In this document: positions 15,679-24,428 of the stretch, piece by piece
How the letters are laid out: each line of letters begins with the position of its first letter
How positions within the stretch are numbered: the stretch's first letter is position 1
IMG/VR virus record: IMGVR_UViG_3300002933_000024
Coordinates: 1-40,295 of that record
Length of the DNA: 40,295 nucleotides
Origin: a virus
Reading direction: 5' to 3' (one strand)
Notes under the pieces: model-generated
Told to the model about the DNA's origin: nothing
The model's input: only the letters and a program-made list of their open reading frames with translations
Databases searched by the model: none
Program-made: the position numbers and the translations under genes

Positions 15679-16339
15679 TTTCCACCTTTTTATTTAAAAT
15701 TTTGACAATTCTGTTCTTACCAAGCACTTTTGCTAAAGGAAGGGGGTCTTTTTCGTGTTCTGCCTTAAAATAAATCCGAAGAAGCTCTTTAACTCTATCG
15801 GTGTTACTATCTAATACTGAGGATAGAGATAGAAATGGCTCCCTAAGATCATCGAAGTCCAAAGACACACGCTCTTCGTCTTCCTCTTCCCCTTCTTCAT
15901 CTATCTGACTAAAAATTCTTGGGGTTTCAAGTGGAGGGAGTTTATATTTTTTCTCCAACCAAATAAGGGCCTCTCGTTTAGAAATATTAAAAATCAAAGA
16001 CACCAATTTCACGTTATCATAGCATTGATTGGAGGTTGGAGCCTCACAGCCGAAGCAGTAAGCTGAGTTGGAGGCTGGATAAAAAGTAAAACTAGGGCCT
16101 GAGTCCCCATCCACCCCTCCATGAATCGGGCATGAAATTTTATTACCTTTATGGTTTCTTAAAAGTTTGTGATCTTCTAACAGGGCTAAAGTCATATCCC
16201 AAAAATCGATACTCCACCGAACACGTTCCCAGCGTTCAGTGGAGATATCTGATTTATCGTATTGTCTCAGGCGTTCAGCCTCTTCGACTGACCAATCTAG
16301 GTCATCCTCCGTCCCCGGCTTTCGCTTTATCTCGCTCAT
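15665..16339 (-). CDS. Primase-type CHC2 zinc finger protein
   Basis: 224 residues. Residues about 68-98 match the zinc-binding domain at the N-terminus of DnaG-type primases: SCPIHG (Cys70, His73), then PSFTFYP, then YCFGC (Cys95, Cys98). This ribbon recognises the template during primer synthesis. The rest of the protein has an acidic patch and no TOPRIM catalytic core that I can see, so it is either a separate zinc-binding subunit or a reduced relative; a catalytic part may lie elsewhere in the genome. AAAGGA lies 8 bases before the ATG. The gene overlaps its upstream neighbour by 38 bases and the polymerase by 14, putting primase-like and polymerase functions in one operon. Confidence 0.7.
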   Translation of the reverse strand: MSEIKRKPGTEDDLDWSVEEAERLRQYDKSDISTERWERVRWSIDFWDMTLALLEDHKLLRNHKGNKISCPIHGGVDGDSGPSFTFYPASNSAYCFGCEAPTSNQCYDNVKLVSLIFNISKREALIWLEKKYKLPPLETPRIFSQIDEEGEEEDEERVSLDFDDLREPFLSLSSVLDSNTDRVKELLRIYFKAEHEKDPLPLAKVLGKNRIVKILNKKVESVRR

Positions 16340-16652
16340 CCAGAAATTCCTTTATTTTTAGGGCCAAGTCGGGGTAAAGACTCTTATCCCCTGTCTCCTC
16401 TCCTTTTAAATACTTCATCATTACTGCCCTATCCCGAAACTGCATAATTAGTTTGGTATTAGGCTGAAAAGGATTAGCCCCTTGGATGTTAATACTCGCA
16501 ATCCCGCAATAACTGAGTAGACTTTGACTGATTTTAGCTGGGCCATGCTGAATGACAGTAATGAAATCAACAACATCAGCAGTTCCACCCATATCCCATG
16601 GAGTCATTTCAAATATGGCTACGGGATTGTTAGGGTCAATCTGTATTCGCAT
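16302..16652 (-). CDS. Hypothetical protein, 116 residues
   Basis: Starts MRIQIDPNNPVAIFEMTPWD within the end of the upstream gene (17-base overlap) and ends inside the next gene (38-base overlap), so it belongs to the same compact operon as the primase-type and polymerase genes. The sequence looks like a small alpha/beta domain with a lysine-rich C-terminal tail (KIKEFLDERDKAKAG). No motif or family is recognised. Its neighbours suggest a role in DNA replication or its control, but that is context only. Confidence 0.5.
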   Translation of the reverse strand: MRIQIDPNNPVAIFEMTPWDMGGTADVVDFITVIQHGPAKISQSLLSYCGIASINIQGANPFQPNTKLIMQFRDRAVMMKYLKGEETGDKSLYPDLALKIKEFLDERDKAKAGDGG

Positions 16653-17436
16653 ATGAACCCTTGAGGTAGTTCTTGCCTAGAGAAATAAGCGCACGGCGAT
16701 CTCTTTGGAACTGAGCGGGGTCTTCCACCTTACCCTCGTTCATGATAACGTTAATGGTAGGGAGAAGGTCGGGACGTTCCTGCTCCACCATATCCAAGAA
16801 GCGTTCCACGAAAAGCACTTTGTAAATGCTGGACTGCTCTTCTTTCATCATTTCCTGCACAACCGAAGACTGATCAACAATGAAACCTTCATAAGTTGAG
16901 CCTTCCTTATTCTCTTCTACCTGAAAATCGTCATTTCGATTGTTAGAATGAGTGGTAGCATTAAACGGAATGACGGAAAACCCATTTAGGGCATCCTTCT
17001 TCTGCTTCACGCTAATAGTGAAGTGTTTGTTAGCAAGACAACGATTGATGTAACCGAAGAAACGCCTTGCAGAAGCACCAAAACTACTCCAAGGATTATA
17101 GACATCAACAACATCCTTGAACCCCCTGGCCTTCATCTTGGAAGTTGGGGGAAGAGTGCGGAGAAAAAGACTGAGTTCAGATGTCCAATCTTCAACCATG
17201 GGGTCAAAGGGCATCTTCTGAAGGCGGCGACATACCCAATTACGAACATAATTAGGGTAACGTTGCTCCATTTCTTCAAAAGGATTAGGAACAATGAACG
17301 AATCTCCCCCAACAAAGTGATCCCCGTTGCTGGTAAACACATCACCTTCGTAAGAAGGTATATCCCAACTATTCATGGACTTCATACTAGGGTAGTAGCT
17401 ATCGTTCACTGAGAATTTCTCTTTCGCTTCTCGCAT
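16636..17436 (-). CDS. Possible sigma-like transcription factor
   Basis: 266 residues, first gene of the long minus-strand operon that follows the promoter at 17465-17495. The ATG is preceded by AAAGGAAG. The middle part (FKDVVDVYNPWSSFGASARR, then FFGYINRCLANKHF) has the rhythm of sigma70 region 2 (a 'D-x-F-x-P-x-F-x-A-x-Y-x-x-x-N' layout): an aromatic helix followed by a basic, asparagine-containing turn. The C-terminal half is helical and acidic, with a final basic tail (QRDRRALISLGKNYLKG) that could carry a helix-turn-helix. This is a weak structural impression, not a motif match; it may equally be an unrelated early or replication protein. As first gene of a replication and morphogenesis operon, a transcription role would make sense. 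Confidence 0.4.
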   Translation of the reverse strand: MREAKEKFSVNDSYYPSMKSMNSWDIPSYEGDVFTSNGDHFVGGDSFIVPNPFEEMEQRYPNYVRNWVCRRLQKMPFDPMVEDWTSELSLFLRTLPPTSKMKARGFKDVVDVYNPWSSFGASARRFFGYINRCLANKHFTISVKQKKDALNGFSVIPFNATTHSNNRNDDFQVEENKEGSTYEGFIVDQSSVVQEMMKEEQSSIYKVLFVERFLDMVEQERPDLLPTINVIMNEGKVEDPAQFQRDRRALISLGKNYLKGSYANTD

Positions 17437-17464
17437 GGCTTCCTTTCAGAAAAGACCTCACCTG

Positions 17465-17495
17465 ATTATACCTGGAAATTGAGAAAATGTGGCAA
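17465..17495 (-). promoter_or_regulatory. Sigma70-like promoter before the main operon
   Basis: On the minus strand a perfect TATAAT (17465-17470) follows TTGCCA (17490-17495) with a 19-base spacer, longer than the ideal 17. It lies just after the hairpin at 17504-17532 and 29 bases before the ATG at 17436. Promoter identity is inferred from hexamers and position. Confidence 0.55.
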
Positions 17496-17503
17496 GAAAT
17501 TTT

Positions 17504-17532
17504 AAGCGGGTCAGCCTTAACTGAACCCGCTT
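17504..17532 (-). terminator. Hairpin terminator after the 17581-17991 gene
   Basis: Stem AAGCGGGT pairs with ACCCGCTT, extended by CAG/CTG with one bulged base, and a small loop. In the minus-strand transcript it comes about 49 bases after the stop of the 136-residue gene and is followed by TTAAAATTTC. The U-tract is weak, but the GC-rich stem stands out in this AT-rich sequence and separates two operons. Confidence 0.6.
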
Positions 17533-17580
17533 ATAACTAATACTCAGTATTTTTTAAAAAATTATAGTATAAAATTTTTA

Positions 17581-17991
17581 TTAATAGACTTTTTCCTCTT
17601 CTTCACCTTCAGGAGTCTCTGAAAACTTACCTGGATTTTCTATATCATCATAGGGGTTTTCTTGGTAGAAGTCATCTGGGGCATACTCCCCTTCTTTTTC
17701 CATTCCTTCATTAGAGGCGTCATCTTGAATATCTTCCCATAAATCTTCTGCTTCTTCCACTGAATCAAAAAGAGCAGCCTCAACTTGTCCATCAGCTTCA
17801 TAAAGGATAACTGCTTCATTAGAGGTTAATTGTTCTTGATCTATGGGAGATAAATTAGAAAATTCTGGATCTTCTACTCCTAAATCACCTAGGTATAGGC
17901 CATGCCATCCTATTCCATCTATAGTTCCACATTCTTCGTCCGGTTCTAATTTATAAAGAAATTCTGCAACAGGGGTTTTAAAATTTGGCAT
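17581..17991 (-). CDS. Acidic hypothetical protein, 136 residues
   Basis: Starts with a one-base overlap on the stop codon of the 1133-residue gene and is the last gene before the hairpin at 17504-17532. The composition is very acidic (for example VEEAEDLWEDIQDDASNEG, and an E-rich C-terminus), with an N-terminal part that may fold as a small domain (ECGTIDGIGWHGLYLGDLG). No family is recognised. Strongly acidic phage proteins are sometimes DNA mimics or inhibitors of host proteins, but there is no specific sign of that here. Confidence 0.5.
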   Translation of the reverse strand: MPNFKTPVAEFLYKLEPDEECGTIDGIGWHGLYLGDLGVEDPEFSNLSPIDQEQLTSNEAVILYEADGQVEAALFDSVEEAEDLWEDIQDDASNEGMEKEGEYAPDDFYQENPYDDIENPGKFSETPEGEEEEKVY

Positions 17992-20900
17992 TATTTCTCC
18001 TTTTTCTTCGCAACAAATTTATAAGATATTGTCATGTTATCAATATCAACTGATTCTATTCTCACGAAAACTTCGTATAAAAAGCCGTTAGCGTTATCTT
18101 CTTTCCATACCGCACTTTGCGCCCACGCAGCGTTAATAGCATCAGTAAGCTCATTATCGTTTAGTCCATTAAAGAACATCTCTAACTGAGAAACAATAGG
18201 ATCTTGAACATCGCGGGATAACATTGGATTTAAAAATACAGACGGAGAGGATTTTAAATCAATTTTTCCTTCTGTGGGAATGTCAATAAAATTGAGTTTT
18301 GGCTCTACCACAAATGCTGCGAGTAAAGAAGAAGCAATCTCAGCAGCCAAACTTGAGAGATAAGTTTCAACAAGTGCCACTTTATCTGTTTCTGCTGCTA
18401 ATTTATTCAAAGAAGACTTAATAACTAAAGAAGAAGCAGGAATATCAGCATGGATTTTGTAAAATTGATCGGTAAAAAAGGGACCACGGATATTTCTTTC
18501 CCCAGAGCGAAGTGGTGCGCCTGATGCTCCACCCTCTTCAGTTGATATCAAACCTGGAGAAGTCAAGGTGTGTTTTTCTTTTGATTCGTGGTCATTTAGT
18601 GTAATGTCATCATTAGCACTTCCTTCTCGTTCTTGTTCATCAGGTTTTACTGGGTGATAGTCATCTTTATCATGCATATTAGTTTGAAGTTGATTTCTCA
18701 TTTCAGGATAGAAATCTCTTAAAACCTGATCAGGAGCCATCCAATCAAAAGCTAATTTTCTATAATGACTTTTTTTAGGATTAATTTTTAAATCTGGAGC
18801 TTTAATTTTAGAAGATTCATTAAGAAGCATATCATCAGTTGAATCATTGGAGGGATCAATTTTATTCATTCCATCTCCAAAAGCTTGTTCTACATAGGAA
18901 AAACCAGCGGCGGTCTTCTTACCTTGAATGCCAATTCCTCTAAGAAAACCCTTATCCATTTCTTGTTCCTCTGAATTTTGTTCAAAAGAAGGGTCTGGAA
19001 TGGCCTCACCGCCATACTCCATCGCAGCATCTTCTGCTTCATAAGAGCTATTAAAGCGAGTAGCATCTGCTAAATCCCAAGCCCATTCCCCTCCTTCATC
19101 CGTGAGTGCCAAATACTCATTCCTAAAGGATTTTACAATAAAGACCCCATCACGATCCATTACTTTAAGTCTACGACCTGAATTTTTTACTTGCCCTGGT
19201 CGAAGTAACCTCCGAAAATTTTTCAAACCACCAGTCCTTTGAGTAGGGAGCTTAGTGGAATGGTCAGGCTCAGAACTATCTAATTTTTTAGATGGAAGTT
19301 CCGTCTTTCGGTCAGGTTCGTTATATTTTGTTTCTTTAATTTTTTCTGATTCTCTTTTAGACTGAGGTTCAACTTTTCGCTTAGGCTCGACATAATCCCT
19401 ATCAATATGAGAGATAGTCCCGTCTGCTTGTTTTAGCCCACCCATTCTTGTTGCCTTTGGTAATTTATTTAAACGATACTCTTCTGCCTCAGCAGCTTCT
19501 TTAGTGTCAAATTCTGCAATAGTTCCATTGTGAATATGTACAACAAAGAATTTTCCATTTTCGGGATGAACGTAATATTCCTGAAAAGCAGTTTTACGGT
19601 TACTTGTTTTTTCATGATCGGGCCAAGGCCAGTTATTACCATTATAAGTATTTTTAGGAGTGCCTTTTTCTGCGTCAAAGGTCAGCCATGTATTAACTTT
19701 ACCTAATTTACCTTCTTTATCCATATCTGGTAAAATAAATCCAAATCTCCAAAGATGAAACATGGCTTTTTTAAATTCTGAATAGCCTAGTTCTTCTCCC
19801 ATAATTTTTTGAATTTGCTCATTGGTAGCAGATTTCTTACCTTTGAAACACTTATCATAAATTTTTCTAGCAAGATGATTATCGTCCTTATCCACAGTCT
19901 TTCCGCCAAGTTTTCCATCGACAAAAGCTTCTGTCGTTTCACAGCCTGGGCAGGTTTCTAATATTCCTGCCTCTTCTTCAAATGGATGTTCGTCTAAATC
20001 TTTGCTAACTCCATCACATTGGGGACAAAAAACTAAGTCTTCATCAATGGTGCCAGGAGGAACACTTGTTAAAGCCCCACAACCTTTACATTTTGTAAAG
20101 AAATCAATAAAGGAATGTTTACTTTTACTACTGATTACTGGTTTTTCCCAACCACTCTGTTTATCCAACTCGTCTAATTCAGCTTGAAGATCAGGGGGGA
20201 GAGAATCATCGGCCATAGTTCCGATATCAATATCCTCTCCACTTTCATCATGTAATCCTGTCCCTATCCCACCTTGAATAAGTTCTTTGACTCTTTCAGC
20301 CACAGCCTCTGCAATATCATAAGGAACTGATTTAAGGGCCATAATTTCATAAATAGCCTCATCAGTAGACTCTCCATAAATATCAGCATCAACATCTTCT
20401 ATCAAACTCATGGTATCATCAGAGGAAGATAGGTAATTATCATTAATTTTTTCTTTTGCTTCATCAGCTACGGATTGAGCCAAGGCTTCAATCGAAGTAT
20501 CTTCGGTATCTTCTAGTGATAGTTTCTCTTTAGATTGACAATCTTCACAAAGAAGATTTCCATCAACAGTAGGGGCAGCGCAGGACTCGCACACTCCCAT
20601 TCCTGCTTTCTTAGCAACATGAACTTTTTTCTCTACCACATCTTCAAGTTCATCAATTACTGCTTGCTCTTCTGGAGAAAGAAGTTCATTTTTGATAGCG
20701 TCAAGTTCTGAGGCGGTAAAACGAAGGTAGGCTTTCTTAGTTGAAGCCTTCTTCTCCACTCTGCCAAGAATGGGGTAAGTATTAGAGGCGCTCATTAAAT
20801 CAAAGACTGGACCAAAATGATCGTGTTGTAAATTTTTAACATCTAATTTTGAATCACTTTCTTCCAAAGTTTCAAACAAAGCGGATAGCGAAGGATTAAA

Positions 20901-21392
20901 ATAAGCACTAAAAACAAGATGTCGAATAAGTTGTTCTAATTTACTGATTTCTTTTTCAAATTTAAAACCAATAAAATCGCGGGGATTTGCCCAAGCTGGA
21001 AGGAACATAACAATACAAGTGTATTTTCCATCTTCGTCTTTGAAAACTTTATCCTTGAACTCAACAAAATCTTTATTGGTAAGTTGATCAAATTCTGATT
21101 CAGCAAGACGGTGAGAGTCATAAGCAGAAGCAGCTTCAGCGTCAAATAAATTCAGAATGGCCCCCTTGAATAAAGGAAGGGGAACTTTCTCTTGATTATC
21201 CATAACAGCAGGAGGAACGACTAAGACTTTACCGATGTAAATGTCTTGACGAAGACCTGGACGAAGAATATCTAGAGTTTGAATTTCTTTAGAGCTTTTA
21301 GCTAATTTTTCCGCTTCAATAACCGCAGCGGTGACATTAGAGAGGATTACTCCCAAGCCCTTAGTAGTGAATGATTTCTGAACGTTACCCAT
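17991..21392 (-). CDS. Large multidomain protein with zinc ribbons
   Basis: 1133 residues, start preceded by AAGGGGAG. I do not recognise a family. Visible parts: an N-terminal globular domain (1-240); a CxxC-x10-CxxC zinc ribbon (Cys268, 271, 282, 285); an acidic linker; a second ribbon CKGC ... CPQC (435, 438, 456, 459) followed by CPGC (481, 484); a region around 500-570 with helices and aromatic residues (FKKAMFHLWRFGFILPDMD) that could be a winged-helix-like fold; a basic, repetitive stretch at about 668-720 with repeated EPxRKxxxP units; two further small domains (740-830); and a C-terminal domain (1015-1133). Size and modularity suggest a virion-associated or large accessory protein; it sits mid-operon in a cluster of unknown genes. 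Confidence 0.5.
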   Translation of the reverse strand: MGNVQKSFTTKGLGVILSNVTAAVIEAEKLAKSSKEIQTLDILRPGLRQDIYIGKVLVVPPAVMDNQEKVPLPLFKGAILNLFDAEAASAYDSHRLAESEFDQLTNKDFVEFKDKVFKDEDGKYTCIVMFLPAWANPRDFIGFKFEKEISKLEQLIRHLVFSAYFNPSLSALFETLEESDSKLDVKNLQHDHFGPVFDLMSASNTYPILGRVEKKASTKKAYLRFTASELDAIKNELLSPEEQAVIDELEDVVEKKVHVAKKAGMGVCESCAAPTVDGNLLCEDCQSKEKLSLEDTEDTSIEALAQSVADEAKEKINDNYLSSSDDTMSLIEDVDADIYGESTDEAIYEIMALKSVPYDIAEAVAERVKELIQGGIGTGLHDESGEDIDIGTMADDSLPPDLQAELDELDKQSGWEKPVISSKSKHSFIDFFTKCKGCGALTSVPPGTIDEDLVFCPQCDGVSKDLDEHPFEEEAGILETCPGCETTEAFVDGKLGGKTVDKDDNHLARKIYDKCFKGKKSATNEQIQKIMGEELGYSEFKKAMFHLWRFGFILPDMDKEGKLGKVNTWLTFDAEKGTPKNTYNGNNWPWPDHEKTSNRKTAFQEYYVHPENGKFFVVHIHNGTIAEFDTKEAAEAEEYRLNKLPKATRMGGLKQADGTISHIDRDYVEPKRKVEPQSKRESEKIKETKYNEPDRKTELPSKKLDSSEPDHSTKLPTQRTGGLKNFRRLLRPGQVKNSGRRLKVMDRDGVFIVKSFRNEYLALTDEGGEWAWDLADATRFNSSYEAEDAAMEYGGEAIPDPSFEQNSEEQEMDKGFLRGIGIQGKKTAAGFSYVEQAFGDGMNKIDPSNDSTDDMLLNESSKIKAPDLKINPKKSHYRKLAFDWMAPDQVLRDFYPEMRNQLQTNMHDKDDYHPVKPDEQEREGSANDDITLNDHESKEKHTLTSPGLISTEEGGASGAPLRSGERNIRGPFFTDQFYKIHADIPASSLVIKSSLNKLAAETDKVALVETYLSSLAAEIASSLLAAFVVEPKLNFIDIPTEGKIDLKSSPSVFLNPMLSRDVQDPIVSQLEMFFNGLNDNELTDAINAAWAQSAVWKEDNANGFLYEVFVRIESVDIDNMTISYKFVAKKKEK

Positions 21393-21402
21393 ATTACTCC
21401 CC

Positions 21403-21906
21403 TTACTTCTTTACAAAAGTAGATTCAACTTTGTCAGTTTGCCTTCGTAGATCTATTTCTTTCATTGCCATTACATCACGGAAATTTCTGAGAACTTCAT
21501 TTGCAGATGTCTCTGGAAGTCCGGTTTCCTTCATTGCTTTCTTAAAACATGCAATAATTTCTTGAAAAACGTATTGGAATTTTGGTCCATCAAAATTTAA
21601 GATGTCTTTTTTGGAGAGAGTTTCGCTATCGGCTAAAGTTTTTGACAATTCTCTTAAAGCTTTGATACGCTCTGACAAAAATTTAATTTTATATCCATCT
21701 GTTTGGTTCAATTCAGCCATTTGAGTAGTGACCGAAGCAAGTTCCCCGGCAATCATTCTGCTAATGTCAGAAACAGGTTTCTGAGGATCATTAATGAAAT
21801 CCAGAATATCTGTCATTCTTTTTATAGATAGACTAGCGAGAGTTGAGGCTTCTTCAGGGAGAGGCTTCTCGCTACTATCAACAAAAGTGATTACAGTTTC
21901 TTTCAT
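21403..21906 (-). CDS. Hypothetical helical protein, 167 residues
   Basis: Overlaps the end of the cysteine-rich 442-residue gene by 4 bases (ATGA), so translation is coupled, and is followed 10 bases later by the 1133-residue gene. It is helical throughout, with regular hydrophobic spacing (SIKRMTDILDFIND, IKFLSERIKALRELSKTLAD), and has no cysteine cluster or catalytic motif. It could be a small structural or assembly protein. No homologous family comes to mind and no more specific claim is justified. Confidence 0.5.
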   Translation of the reverse strand: MKETVITFVDSSEKPLPEEASTLASLSIKRMTDILDFINDPQKPVSDISRMIAGELASVTTQMAELNQTDGYKIKFLSERIKALRELSKTLADSETLSKKDILNFDGPKFQYVFQEIIACFKKAMKETGLPETSANEVLRNFRDVMAMKEIDLRRQTDKVESTFVKK

Positions 21907-23231
21907 TCTACGTCAATCCTTGAAGAAGAGCTAAGTTCCACATCTGTAGGGGCTTGTTCTGGCTCTCTAATATCTAAAGGAGTGTCATCTTTAACATCCA
22001 ATTCCCACTCTTTTAACATCTGCTGACCATCAACAGCTTCTCCTTCATTTCCTATTTTCTTAGTTGCTACACGGTTCATACCTGGAAAAGAAATAAGAGT
22101 TCCACCGGTTAAGCCACAATGCATACAATCACGATAAGTACAGGAACCACATTTGCTGGCCCCAATAATAGGGTTACTGGCGGCTAATTTTCCTTTTAAA
22201 TAAGAACAATCTAAAGAAGAGATGATAACCTTGGCCTTACTTTGTTTAAGAGAAGCAATATAGCGTTTCACGGCATTAACCACTTGGCCTTTTCCATAAA
22301 CAGCGGCGGCGGATTTAAAAACTTTACTAAGAGGGATACCAGCTTGAAGAGAAACTCCAATTTCTTCGGCTGTGGCTTCTTTTTTAATAATTTTATTCTT
22401 ATCTCCAGCAGTTCGGATTTCACCAGTATTAGGGGAAGCTGTGATAGATGGAGTGTGTATTTTTTCTCCCCCACTAGCTAGTTTTGTCAGCCCTTCTTTA
22501 AGGGAGGCGCATTTAATATTTTTTCTTGTTAGTTCGGCTTTTATAACTTGCTCTAGTTCTTTGGAGGAAGCTACGATAGGTCTACTATACAGAGAGCAAC
22601 TACCGCAATTATTATACTTGCAACCATTACATGCAGCAACTTTTTTAACCGATAAAGCCCTCAAGTTTCCTTCTTTCTTCACTTTTTCAAAGGATTGATC
22701 ACAGGACTTCATATAGAAATTTGGTTCCATATAAGCCATTCCAAGACCAGAGGAATAAGTTTTGGCAAAATCTGCACCCATTGAGGTATGGGAGTTGTCC
22801 ATTATGTTTAAATCAGCTAGTTTTTTCATATAACCAGCAATTTTTTCAGGAGTATAGCCGAGATTTAGTAATAAACGAAGACGAGTTTCAATTTCTTTGT
22901 CTGATAAACTCTTTTTTTGATAATCAGTCTTCTCAGCTTTAGTGATAGTTTGAAAAGCTTCACCGAGAGCATTATCATTCGTATCTTCGATCTTATTGTT
23001 TAACTGACGAGGTGTGTAACCTGCTGTTACTTGTCCAAGGGCTGTCTGATGCTTTGAATGACCCGCAATGCCATCCAGGAAGGACATATCTGCCTCGTCC
23101 CTAGAGAGAGATTTAAATGCTTCTCCGCTATCCATAGGCCCCTTTAATCCTATATCCCCAAAATCGGGTTCAACATCATCAAGAAATTGGTCTAGTAAGG
23201 AGGAGTACTGAGGTTTAGGTTGATCTGCCAT
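21903..23231 (-). CDS. Protein with duplicated five-cysteine motif
   Basis: 442 residues. Two separated segments share one cysteine pattern: Cys177, then CNGCKYNNCGSC (201, 204, 209, 212), and Cys342, then CGSCTYRDCMHC (361, 364, 369, 372). In both, a lone Cys lies 18-23 residues before CxxC-x4-CxxC, and a Tyr precedes the second pair by a few residues. The pattern could bind zinc or an iron-sulfur cluster. Segments around 105-145 (LLNLGYTPEKIAGYMKKLAD) look like a small helical domain. No known family is recognised. It lies in an operon with other zinc-ribbon proteins; a virion or packaging-associated role is possible but not shown. Confidence 0.5.
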   Translation of the reverse strand: MADQPKPQYSSLLDQFLDDVEPDFGDIGLKGPMDSGEAFKSLSRDEADMSFLDGIAGHSKHQTALGQVTAGYTPRQLNNKIEDTNDNALGEAFQTITKAEKTDYQKKSLSDKEIETRLRLLLNLGYTPEKIAGYMKKLADLNIMDNSHTSMGADFAKTYSSGLGMAYMEPNFYMKSCDQSFEKVKKEGNLRALSVKKVAACNGCKYNNCGSCSLYSRPIVASSKELEQVIKAELTRKNIKCASLKEGLTKLASGGEKIHTPSITASPNTGEIRTAGDKNKIIKKEATAEEIGVSLQAGIPLSKVFKSAAAVYGKGQVVNAVKRYIASLKQSKAKVIISSLDCSYLKGKLAASNPIIGASKCGSCTYRDCMHCGLTGGTLISFPGMNRVATKKIGNEGEAVDGQQMLKEWELDVKDDTPLDIREPEQAPTDVELSSSSRIDVE

Positions 23232-23243
23232 GATTATCTCTCT

Positions 23244-23537
23244 TTAAAATTCTAATTCGGATAAGATGTCCCTTAAAAATTTAGAGGGATTCTTAAAATC
23301 AGCGGGTTTTACTGTTTCCTTATTATCTACTTCTTTGCCAGTCAGGCGCAGGATCTTCCCCCCCTTGACTTTCCATAAGTCTTTGCTACTTTGACATTCA
23401 AAAAGGTTTCCAGCTACATGAGTAAACCCCATAGACGCCGCTTTTTTAATAAAATAGGGGGATGGGGTTGGTTCATCACTGGCTTGTCTAATTTTACCTA
23501 CATAATAAGCGAATGGACCGGAGTTATAAGACTGCAT
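23244..23537 (-). CDS. Hypothetical protein, 97 residues
   Basis: Begins MQSYNSGPFAYYVGKIRQAS, 12 bases before the start of the cysteine-rich gene and preceded by GAAGGGAAG, a good ribosome site. The middle (KAASMGFTHVAGNLFECQSS, then DLWKVKGGKILRLTG) has the look of a small antiparallel beta domain in which a short sequence is 'decoded' by basic residues, as in many small phage ORFs. No family is recognised and I can say nothing on function beyond its operon position. Confidence 0.5.
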   Translation of the reverse strand: MQSYNSGPFAYYVGKIRQASDEPTPSPYFIKKAASMGFTHVAGNLFECQSSKDLWKVKGGKILRLTGKEVDNKETVKPADFKNPSKFLRDILSELEF

Positions 23538-23598
23538 GGATAGGACTTCCCTTCAACATAGAAATCGAAAGTTGCAAAAGAGGGTTTTTACGTATTTT

Positions 23599-24336
23599 TT
23601 AATAATTTGCCTTGGTAACTAACAAATGCTCGAAATTTTTATCGGTCACATCAACTCTAAAAGACCCCAAAATAGGCGGATCGCGGCGATAAATTGTACA
23701 AATTTTGGCTTTCTCCCTAGAAGACAGCCCTTTTCCTTGAGCAGACGCTTTATCTATAAGTCCAAATACAAAAGCGCCGAGAGCCAACATAGGTATATCT
23801 TTTTGTTCAAGTAACTCTTTAGCTAGGCCGGATAAAGCTCTTCGGACATCTGGGCGTTTAATTTTAAAGTGAGCAGCGACCAACTTAAAGCTACGAGTTT
23901 TTGAGTACATGTCAATTAAATCAGCTAATTTCACATTCTCATTATAATTTGTGTGCCCTAATCGATCTAAAATAGAATTTATTTTTTCAATCGTAGGAAC
24001 CCCAAGCAACATGTAAGTTCCAACTTTTTTGATTGCTAGACGTAATTTAAAGCTGCAAAGTGTTTGAGTAGAATTGTGGACTCTAGCTAATGACCATTGA
24101 GTTTTGGACAAAAGGTAATAGCCGAGTAGAAGTTCTTGATCTTCAGGAGCTAAAAATTTCAATATACGTAAAAAATCTCTAAAATTGTCAAAAATATAAG
24201 ATGATATATCCTGGGCGATTATATCAGATTGAGTTTCAAGAGATACTGTATGATCCCCTTGATAATCGTCTGGGTCTAGAAGCATGGATCTATCGGCAAT
24301 TATACTATCAAAATATGCAGAGTTTTCAGGACTCAT
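23599..24336 (-). CDS. Putative DNA-binding protein, HTH-like
   Basis: 245 residues, first gene after the terminator palindrome at 24397-24428, with AGGGG before the ATG. Residues about 62-100 (LAPEDQELLLGYYLLSKTQW, then SLARVHNSTQTLCSFKLRLA) have the layout of a sigma region 4-like helix-turn-helix: 'L-x-x-x-D-Q-x-x-L-x-x-Y ... x-x-L-A-x-x-x-x-x-S'. A second helix-turn-helix-like stretch is at about 145-180 (KTRSFKLVAAHFKIKRPDVR). I infer DNA binding, possibly a transcription factor or a small terminase subunit; neither is established. As first gene of its operon, either would be plausible. Confidence 0.45.
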   Translation of the reverse strand: MSPENSAYFDSIIADRSMLLDPDDYQGDHTVSLETQSDIIAQDISSYIFDNFRDFLRILKFLAPEDQELLLGYYLLSKTQWSLARVHNSTQTLCSFKLRLAIKKVGTYMLLGVPTIEKINSILDRLGHTNYNENVKLADLIDMYSKTRSFKLVAAHFKIKRPDVRRALSGLAKELLEQKDIPMLALGAFVFGLIDKASAQGKGLSSREKAKICTIYRRDPPILGSFRVDVTDKNFEHLLVTKANY

Positions 24337-24396
24337 TTTATACCCCTAAAAGTAAATATTATCTTATTCTTTAATATAATACTGTAGGAAAATAAA

Positions 24397-24428
24397 AAAG
24401 GTGAAAACTTTTAAAAGTTTTCACCTTT
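24397..24428 (-). terminator. Perfect 32-bp palindromic terminator
   Basis: Two 16-base arms (AAAGGTGAAAACTTTT and its exact complement) with no spacer. In the minus-strand transcript the hairpin lies 20 bases after the stop of the 765-residue gene and is followed by TTTTTTATTTT, so it is a textbook intrinsic terminator. The reverse direction lacks a good U-tract. It separates two minus-strand operons. Confidence 0.88.

Noticed and set aside
24337-24396. Promoter-like TATTAT and GATAAT hexamers upstream of the 24336 gene
   Set aside because: AT-rich DNA gives such hexamers easily and no matching -35 box lies at a proper distance. A promoter is likely here but cannot be placed.
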